From the NCBI GenBank assembly GCA_003563755.1, contig PWUB01000207.1, forward strand, positions 1 through 6,871: DNA of 6,871 bases, read 5' to 3'. The translations under genes were made by a program, and so were the position numbers. Within the stretch, counting starts at the first letter, position 1, and every line of letters begins with the position of its first letter. A model generated the notes under the pieces. It did no database searches. It was not told the origin of the DNA and saw nothing but the letters and a program-made list of their open reading frames with translations. This DNA comes from Clostridia bacterium (GTDB lineage: Bacteria; Bacillota_E; SLMV01; PUMD01). Below, one piece after another: positions 1 to 5,500 of this stretch.

Positions 1-24
1 GCCCTCGGGGAGGTGCAAGCGTGA
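1..24 (+). CDS. Possible 3' end of an upstream gene (last 7 codons)
   Basis: Frame 1 is open from the window edge and ends in TGA at 22-24, which would give a C-terminus reading ALGEVQA. The stop overlaps the GTG start of mvhD (21-23) as GTGA, the same 4-nt overlap style seen at the next two gene junctions. That repetition is the only support; seven codons cannot identify a product. Since mvhD genes commonly sit beside hdrA, hdrB or other redox subunits, the upstream gene could belong to the same complex, but this is a guess. Confidence 0.4.
   Translation, partial: ALGEVQA
7..15 (+). promoter_or_regulatory. Ribosome binding site for mvhD
   Basis: GGGGAGGTG is a strong Shine-Dalgarno match ending 5 nt before the GTG at 21. 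It decides the start: the mvhD frame is open to the window edge, so an earlier start outside the window cannot be formally excluded, but this site makes GTG 21 the best choice. Confidence 0.65.
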
Positions 25-452
25 ATACGCGTGGGGATCACGGGCTGAAAATAATAGCATTTTGCTGCGAGAACTCCGCATATCAGGCCCTGGAGCGTCT
101 CCTTGCCGAGGGCGGCTGCGTGCCGGACGGTCTTCACACAATCCGGGTGCCCTGTGCGGGCAAGGTCGATGAACTGTACGTTCTCCGTGCCCTTGAAGAA
201 GGCGCCAACGGAGTGTTGGTCGTGGGCTGTCATACGGACAGCTGCCGCTTCCTCAGGGGCAACATCAGGGTTCAGGCGAGACTGGAACGGGTGAAAAAGC
301 TGCTGGAGGAAATCGGGTGCCCGCCTGAATGCACCGCGTACGCATCGGTGGCTCCCCACATGAGCAGCAGCTTTGGCGAGATCGTGCTGGAATTCATCGA
401 TGGGCTGGATGACGCGGATCCCGGGGCAGCAGAAGGGGCGGTGAAATCATGA
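21..452 (+). CDS. mvhD: MvhD-type hydrogenase/heterodisulfide reductase iron-sulfur subunit
   Basis: A 143-residue protein of the methyl-viologen-reducing hydrogenase delta-subunit family, about the family's usual size. In this family MvhD is a small [2Fe-2S] cytosolic subunit that passes electrons between a partner oxidoreductase and HdrA. Visible family signatures are the N-terminal IIAFCCENSAY (Cys15, Cys16), IRVPCAGKVD (Cys45), GANGVLVVGCHTDSC (Cys70, Cys75) and the following RGN motif. Methanogen MvhD has CCxxC at the first site; here the third position is not Cys (CCENS), so the cluster may be ligated by Cys15/16, 45, 70 and 75. The GTG start follows a good Shine-Dalgarno sequence. Its stop overlaps the metV start by 4 nt. 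The C-terminal 15 or so residues are acidic and Ala/Gly-rich, probably a flexible tail. The family is secure; which partner it docks to is inferred from the operon. Confidence 0.9.
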   Translation: MNTRGDHGLKIIAFCCENSAYQALERLLAEGGCVPDGLHTIRVPCAGKVDELYVLRALEEGANGVLVVGCHTDSCRFLRGNIRVQARLERVKKLLEEIGCPPECTAYASVAPHMSSSFGEIVLEFIDGLDDADPGAAEGAVKS

Positions 453-1117
453 TCGTGGCCGAGAGAAAGGCAATCAGCGACATCGTGGAGATGATCCGCG
501 ATGTCGAGAAGCTCCTGGTAGTTGGGTGCGGAACCTGCGTGACCGTCTGCATGGCGGGAGGAGAGAAGGAAGTGGCCCTGGTGGAGTCAGCACTCCGCCT
601 GGCCCGACGTCGCCAGGGGCGCGAGCTGATCACCGCCGGTGTCACCGTGCAGCGGCAGTGCGAGTGGGAGTTCATAGATGAGATTCAACAACAGATCCTC
701 GAGGCCGACGCGATACTCTCCCTGGGATGCGGTGCCGGGATTCAGGCCCTCGCGGAACGGTTCTGCACGAGCCGCGTTTTCCCCGGGGTCAACACCAGCT
801 TCATAGGCATCGTGCAGAGCGAGGGTGTCTGGACGGAAAAGTGTGCAGCGTGCGGCGACTGCATGCTGCACAAGACTGCGGGGGTGTGTCCCATCGCCCG
901 CTGCGCGAAGCAGATTTTGAATGGTCCATGCGGTGGATCCCAGGACGGAAAGTGCGAGATCGACCAGGAGACAGAATGCGCCTGGCAGATTATCTACGAT
1001 AGGCTCATCGCCCTCGGCAGGGCGGAGCTGCTCGAGGACATAGAACCACCCAAGGATTGGACCACTGCCGGGTACGGGGGCCCACGTGGGTTGCGGCGAG
1101 AGGATATGATCCTATGA
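449..1117 (+). CDS. metV: MetV, iron-sulfur partner of methylenetetrahydrofolate reductase
   Basis: A 222-residue protein of the methylene-tetrahydrofolate reductase C-terminal (MetV) family. In acetogens MetV forms a complex with MetF and carries metal centres that bring electrons to the MetF flavin. It is very cysteine-rich (14 Cys). The N-terminal part has VGCGTCVTVC (Cys27, 30, 34) followed by AGGEKEV, then Cys71, SLGCGAG (Cys94) and Cys106. The C-terminal zinc/iron-sulfur-type region has CAACGDC (Cys132, 135, 138), Cys147, Cys152, NGPCGG (Cys161), GKCE (Cys169) and ECAW (Cys177) followed by IIYDRL, all typical of the family. The ATG start overlaps the mvhD stop (ATGA, 449-452) and its own TGA overlaps the metF start, so stoichiometric, coupled translation with both neighbours is likely. 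There is no signal peptide or membrane segment; it is cytosolic. The family call is firm; the exact cluster number cannot be read from the sequence. Confidence 0.92.
   Translation: MIVAERKAISDIVEMIRDVEKLLVVGCGTCVTVCMAGGEKEVALVESALRLARRRQGRELITAGVTVQRQCEWEFIDEIQQQILEADAILSLGCGAGIQALAERFCTSRVFPGVNTSFIGIVQSEGVWTEKCAACGDCMLHKTAGVCPIARCAKQILNGPCGGSQDGKCEIDQETECAWQIIYDRLIALGRAELLEDIEPPKDWTTAGYGGPRGLRREDMIL
1098..1104 (+). promoter_or_regulatory. Ribosome binding site for metF, inside the metV 3' end
   Basis: GAGAGGA lies 9 nt before the ATG at 1114. It supports that start over the in-frame ATG at 1057, which would add 19 residues of metV-overlapping sequence without family resemblance. Confidence 0.5.
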
Positions 1118-2058
1118 GAGAGCTCAACGGCACGAGCCTCAAGAGCGACAGCAGGCTGGAGCGGATCCTGGCCGCCGGTGAGTTCGCCGTGTGTGCGGAG
1201 CTGGGGCCTCCACGTGGTGCTGACCCTGATGATATCCGCAAACACCTCAAGTATCTCCGGGGATACGCGGACGCGATAAACCTGACTGACAACCAGACGG
1301 CCATCGTGCGCATGTCCAGCATCGCAGCAGGGGTGCTGGTCAAGCAGGAAGGTCTGGAGCCCGTCATCCAGATGACGTGCCGGGACCGCAACCGTCTGGC
1401 TCAGCAGGCCGACATCCTGGGTGCTGCGGCCTTTGAACTCAATACCATCCTCTGCCTCTCCGGTGATCACCAGGTTTTTGGTGATGAGCGGGGTGCCAAG
1501 AACGTCTACGATATTGACTCCATGCATCTCATCGGGATGGTCAAGACGATGCGGGACGACAAGCGTTTCATGTCCGGCTCGAAGATCGAGGGTAAAGAGC
1601 CGCGTTTCTTCATCGGGGCCGCTGCCAATCCCTTCGCTGACCCCTTCGAATACCGGGTCACAAGACTGGCAAAGAAGGTTAGGGCCGGCGCTGACTTCAT
1701 CCAGACCCAGGCCATATACGATGTGAAGCGTTTCGAACAATGGATGGAGGCGGTGCGTGAGCGGGGCCTGCATGAGAAGACGTATATCATGGCCGGCCTG
1801 GTCCCACCGAAGTCAGCCGGTGCCCTTCGCTATATGAAGAACAATGTGTCGGGAATGCGAATCCCCGACGCCCTTATCCGCAGAATGTCACGGGCCGGGA
1901 ATCCCCGGGACGAGGGGATAAACATAACCGTCGAGATCATCGAGCAGGTGAGACAGATCGAGGGAGTGAGCGGCGTACACATCATGCCGATAATGTGGGA
2001 ATCCGCCCTCCCCGTAATCGTCGAAAGGGCAGGGCTTCTGCCTCGCCCGACAATCTAG
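1114..2058 (+). CDS. metF: Methylenetetrahydrofolate reductase, MetF
   Basis: The flavoprotein that reduces 5,10-methylene-H4F to 5-methyl-H4F, the last folate step of the methyl branch of the Wood-Ljungdahl pathway. From ATG 1114 it is 314 residues, the normal size of the single-domain bacterial TIM-barrel enzyme. Visible signatures: AVCAELGPPRG near the N-terminus, where Glu29 matches the catalytic Glu of E. coli MetF; INLTDNQTAIVRMSS; QMTCRDRNR (residues 86-94); LCLSGDH, where Asp118 matches the flavin-contacting Asp of E. coli MetF; NPFADP; and GADFIQTQ (192-199). The start is set by the ATGA overlap with the metV stop and an upstream GAGAGGA. Unlike NADH-dependent E. coli MetF, it is encoded with MetV and Hdr-type subunits, so its flavin is probably reduced through MetV rather than directly by NADH (inference from acetogen MetVF). 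The reductive direction fits an acetogen; the reverse would fit syntrophic acetate oxidation. Confidence 0.93.
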   Translation: MRELNGTSLKSDSRLERILAAGEFAVCAELGPPRGADPDDIRKHLKYLRGYADAINLTDNQTAIVRMSSIAAGVLVKQEGLEPVIQMTCRDRNRLAQQADILGAAAFELNTILCLSGDHQVFGDERGAKNVYDIDSMHLIGMVKTMRDDKRFMSGSKIEGKEPRFFIGAAANPFADPFEYRVTRLAKKVRAGADFIQTQAIYDVKRFEQWMEAVRERGLHEKTYIMAGLVPPKSAGALRYMKNNVSGMRIPDALIRRMSRAGNPRDEGINITVEIIEQVRQIEGVSGVHIMPIMWESALPVIVERAGLLPRPTI

Positions 2059-2072
2059 AGGTTGCTCCGACT

Positions 2073-2080
2073 GGAGGTGG
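2073..2080 (+). promoter_or_regulatory. Ribosome binding site for hdrC
   Basis: GGAGGTGG lies 5 nt before the GTG at 2086. It sits in the only real intergenic gap of the window (2059-2085, 27 nt), which shows no terminator hairpin or promoter; transcription probably reads through from metF. Confidence 0.65.
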
Positions 2081-2085
2081 AATGA

Positions 2086-2559
2086 GTGGCCACAGAAGGC
2101 ATTTTCGATCCGGACTTCAAGTATGAAGTTGCAGCAAGGCCGGGTGCGGAAAACATCCAGGCGTGCTTCACCTGCGGGGTCTGCACCGCGGGATGCCCCG
2201 TGAGCGAGATTGATGAGAGGTACAACCCCCGGAAGATGGTGCGTATGCTGCTCTGGGGCATGAAGGAGGAGCTGCTTTCGGGAGACCTCATCTGGCTTTG
2301 CAACCGCTGTTATACCTGCTATGCCCACTGCCCCCAGAATGTCAAGTTCACCGATGTCATAGGTGTTCTGCGCAGGATGGCGGTGCAGGAGGGATACGTC
2401 ACCTCCGCGGTTGGCAATTCGGTAGAGGAGATCGACCGCCTCATCCAGGAGGTGCGCCGCGACATGGTGACCGGGGTCCTCTCGGACGAGGATCCCGAGC
2501 TGAGCTTGAAGGATCTGCTGCTGCGAGTGTCGACGCGGAAGAGGGAGGAGGGCTCGTGA
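2086..2559 (+). CDS. hdrC: HdrC-like two-cluster ferredoxin subunit
   Basis: A 157-residue soluble protein resembling heterodisulfide reductase subunit C. It has two ferredoxin-type cysteine motifs, CFTCGVCTAGCP (Cys27, 30, 33, 37) and CNRCYTCYAHCP (Cys72, 75, 78, 82), each C-x2-C-x2-C-x3-CP and expected to hold a [4Fe-4S] cluster. Between them is the HdrC-typical YNPRKMVRMLLWG stretch, and after them the conserved VKFTDVIGVLRRMA segment. In Hdr complexes HdrC conducts electrons from HdrA to HdrB. No HdrB gene follows: hdrA begins 1 nt after this stop. HdrC may therefore link HdrA to MetV-MetF directly, or to an HdrB encoded outside the window. The GTG start is chosen for its Shine-Dalgarno spacing; an ATG at 2082 is in another frame. 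The C-terminal 50 residues are charged and lack cysteines. The family assignment is confident, the electron acceptor is inferred. Confidence 0.9.
   Translation: MATEGIFDPDFKYEVAARPGAENIQACFTCGVCTAGCPVSEIDERYNPRKMVRMLLWGMKEELLSGDLIWLCNRCYTCYAHCPQNVKFTDVIGVLRRMAVQEGYVTSAVGNSVEEIDRLIQEVRRDMVTGVLSDEDPELSLKDLLLRVSTRKREEGS
2546..2551 (+). promoter_or_regulatory. Ribosome binding site for hdrA, inside the hdrC 3' end
   Basis: A perfect AGGAGG lies 9 nt before ATG 2561, within a GA-rich run at the hdrC end. It favours ATG 2561 over the in-frame ATG at 2597, which would leave only two residues before the first FAD-binding glycine motif. Confidence 0.7.
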
Positions 2560-2560
2560 C

Positions 2561-5500
2561 ATGACGGAGCCGGCTAAATCTCCCGCTGGATCTGTTATGG
2601 TCGTGGGAGGCGGTATAGGCGGTGTGCAGGCGGCTCTCGACCTGGCCGAGAGCGGCTACTTCGTGCACCTCGTGGAGAAGTCACCCTCCATAGGCGGCGT
2701 CATGGCCCAGCTCGACAAGACCTTTCCGACCAACGACTGTGCCATGTGTATACTCGGTCCGAAGCTGGTCGAGTGCAGCCGTCACCTCAATATAGAAAAC
2801 ATCACGTACGCGGAGCTGGTGGGCCTCGAGGGTGAGCCCGGTAACTTCACCGCCCGCGTCAAGAAGAAGGCGCGCTACATTGATGTCGAGGCGTGCACCG
2901 GCTGTGGTGAGTGTGAAGAGGTCTGCCCGGTGGCTGCCTTGAGCGAGTACGATGAGTGTCTCATCGAAAGGAAGGCCATTTACCGGCCGTTTCCCCAGGC
3001 ATCGCCCAACGCCTTCACCATAGAAAAGCAGCGTGAGCACAGGCTGTGTGAACTGAGCTGCCCGGCGGGATGCGATGCCCAGGGCTACATCGCCCTAGCG
3101 GCCGAGGGGAAGTACCCGGAGGCGCTTCAGCTGATACGTGAGACCGTACCCCTTCCGGGGGTCATGGGCCGGATCTGCGTGCATCCGTGCCAGGACAACT
3201 GCCGGCGAAACGGCGTCGACGAGGCGGTTAACGTCGCCATGCTCAAGCGCTTCGTCGCCGACCAGGTGAACCTCGATGAGGTCGAGGTTGAGCGTGCCGA
3301 ACCCCGGGATGACAAGGTCGCTGTCATAGGGTCGGGTCCGGCGGGGCTTGCCTGCGCCTACTACCTGGCGCTGCAGGGATATGAGACCACCGTCTTCGAA
3401 GCACTGCCGGTGGCAGGTGGCATGCTGGCCACCGGCATACCCGAGTACCGCCTTCCCCGCGATGTTCTGAAGGAAGAGATAGCAGCCATTGAGGCCGTTG
3501 GGGTTGAGATACGCACGAATTCGCCCATCGGGCGCGATCGCAGCATCGATGATCTGCTCAACGAGGGGTACCGGGCGGTGTTCATCGGCGTCGGCGCCCA
3601 GCGAGGCCGCGCGATGAACATCCCGGGCGAGGATAGCAATGGTGTGCTGCAGGGCGTTGATTTTTTGCGCGAGCTGAACCTGGGCAGGGACACGACGGCC
3701 ATTGAAGGCCGCAGGGTGGCGGTGATCGGTGGGGGCAACGTGGCCATGGATGCCGCGCGGAGTGCGGTCAGGCTCGGTGCCGAGGAGGTCCGTGTCCTGT
3801 ACCGCCGAACCCAGCGGGAGATGCCGGCGCTGCCTGAAGAGGTGACGGGGGCGGCCGAAGAAGGAGTCGGCATGAGCTTCCTCGTCAACCCCACGGAGAT
3901 CATCGCCGAGGAGGACGAGGTCACGGGGATTCGATGCGTGCGCATGCAGCTGGGCGAGGCGGACTCGTCCGGTCGGAGGCGCCCCGAGGAGATCCCCGGA
4001 TCAGAGTTCGACCTCGAGGTCGATGTTGTCATCGAGTGCATAGGGCAGACCGTGGACCTCGACTGGCTCGGTGATGCTGATGTAGGAAATGACGGATGGA
4101 CTCTCACCGTCGACCCGATCACCTGTGCCACCAACCGGGAGGGGATTTTCGCCGGTGGAGATGCGGTCACGGGTCCTTCTATAGCGGTGGAGGCCATCGC
4201 GGCGGGTAGACGGGCGGCGGAATCGATACGCCGCTACCTCGTGGGCGAGGACCTTGAGTCGGATCGAGAGACGATGCCGGCCGCCGATCCCGCCATGGAT
4301 GAGCTTCCGCGCGGAGTTGCCGTTGAGAGAGCTCTGCCGGTGCCGGAGGTCAAGCCCCAGGCGAGGATCGGCACCTTCGATGAGGTTGTCCTGGGATACG
4401 ATGAGGAGACGGGACGGGCCGAGGCGCAGCGCTGCCTGCACTGTGCCGTGTGCTCGGAGTGCTCGGAATGCGTCAGGGTCTGTGAAGCAGACGCCATAGA
4501 TCACCGACAGACCGACGAGTTCGTTGACCTGGGGGTGGGTGCGGTGGTGCTCAGTCCGGGATTCGATGAGTTCGACCCCTCCCAGCTCAACGAGTACGGC
4601 TACCTGCAATCGGACAACGTTGTCACCAGCATCGAGTTCGAGAGGATGCTCAGCGCCTCGGGACCGTACGGCGGAGACCTGGTGCGCCCCTCCGATATGA
4701 AGCATCCTGACCGCATCGCGTGGATCCAGTGCATAGGCTCCCGCGATGAGCAGATCGGTTGTGGATACTGCTCGTCCGTCTGCTGCACGTACGCCGTCAA
4801 GCAGGCCCAGATCGCCCAGGAACACAGCGCTGATCCCCTCGACATGTCGATCTTTTTCATGGATATGCGGACCCACGGCAAGGATTTCGAGAGATACTAC
4901 GAACGGGCCCGGGATGAGCACAGGGTTCGCTTCGTCCGGTCAAAGGTCCACGACGTGAAGGACAACGACGACGGGACCCTTGTCCTGCGGTACGCTGACG
5001 AGAGCGGACGCATCGTGGACGAGGAATATGACCTGGTCATACTCTCCGTCGGCCTGCGTCCCCCCAAGGACGCCGAGGCCATGGCGGAGATGATGGGTCT
5101 TACCCTGAATGAATACGGCTTCTGCAGTACCAGGGAGTTCGCACCCGTCGAGTCCATGCGGCCCGGAGTATTCGTCTGTGGTGCCTTCAGCGGACCCCGC
5201 GACATACCGGAGACCGTCATGCAGGCCAGCGCAGCAGCAGGCCGGGCATCGGATCTGCTCTCAGCAGGGCGCAACACAGCCACCCGCGATAAGATCTACC
5301 CTGATGAAAAGGACGTGGCTGGTGCCGGTGCCCGTGTGGGTGTGTTCGTGTGCCACTGCGGAATAAACATCGGTGGCTACGTGGACGTTCCCGCAGTGCG
5401 CGAGTATGTAGCCGGTCTGCCGGGCGTGGTCGTCGCCGAGGAGAACCTGTATACCTGTTCCCAGGATACCCAGGAGTTCATCAAGGACAAGATCGACGAG

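Noticed and set aside
1057..1113. Longer metF start at ATG 1057
   Set aside because: The 19 extra residues overlap metV out of frame and do not resemble MetF. ATG 1114 has an ATGA overlap and an upstream Shine-Dalgarno sequence.
994..1773. 259-codon open frame on the minus strand
   Set aside because: It is opposite metV and metF, which are both well supported. The translation is featureless.
2082..2084. ATG as start of hdrC
   Set aside because: It is not in frame with the two-cluster ferredoxin sequence; GTG 2086 is.
2059..2085. Terminator or promoter between metF and hdrC
   Set aside because: The gap is only 27 nt, has no hairpin followed by a T-run, and is mostly a ribosome binding site.
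2597..2599. Later in-frame ATG as start of the HdrA fusion
   Set aside because: It would leave almost no strand before the GGGIGG FAD motif, and the strong AGGAGG is correctly placed for ATG 2561.
4001..4921. 306-codon open frame on the minus strand
   Set aside because: It is antisense to the GltD-to-HdrA junction of the fusion gene, with no recognisable domain.
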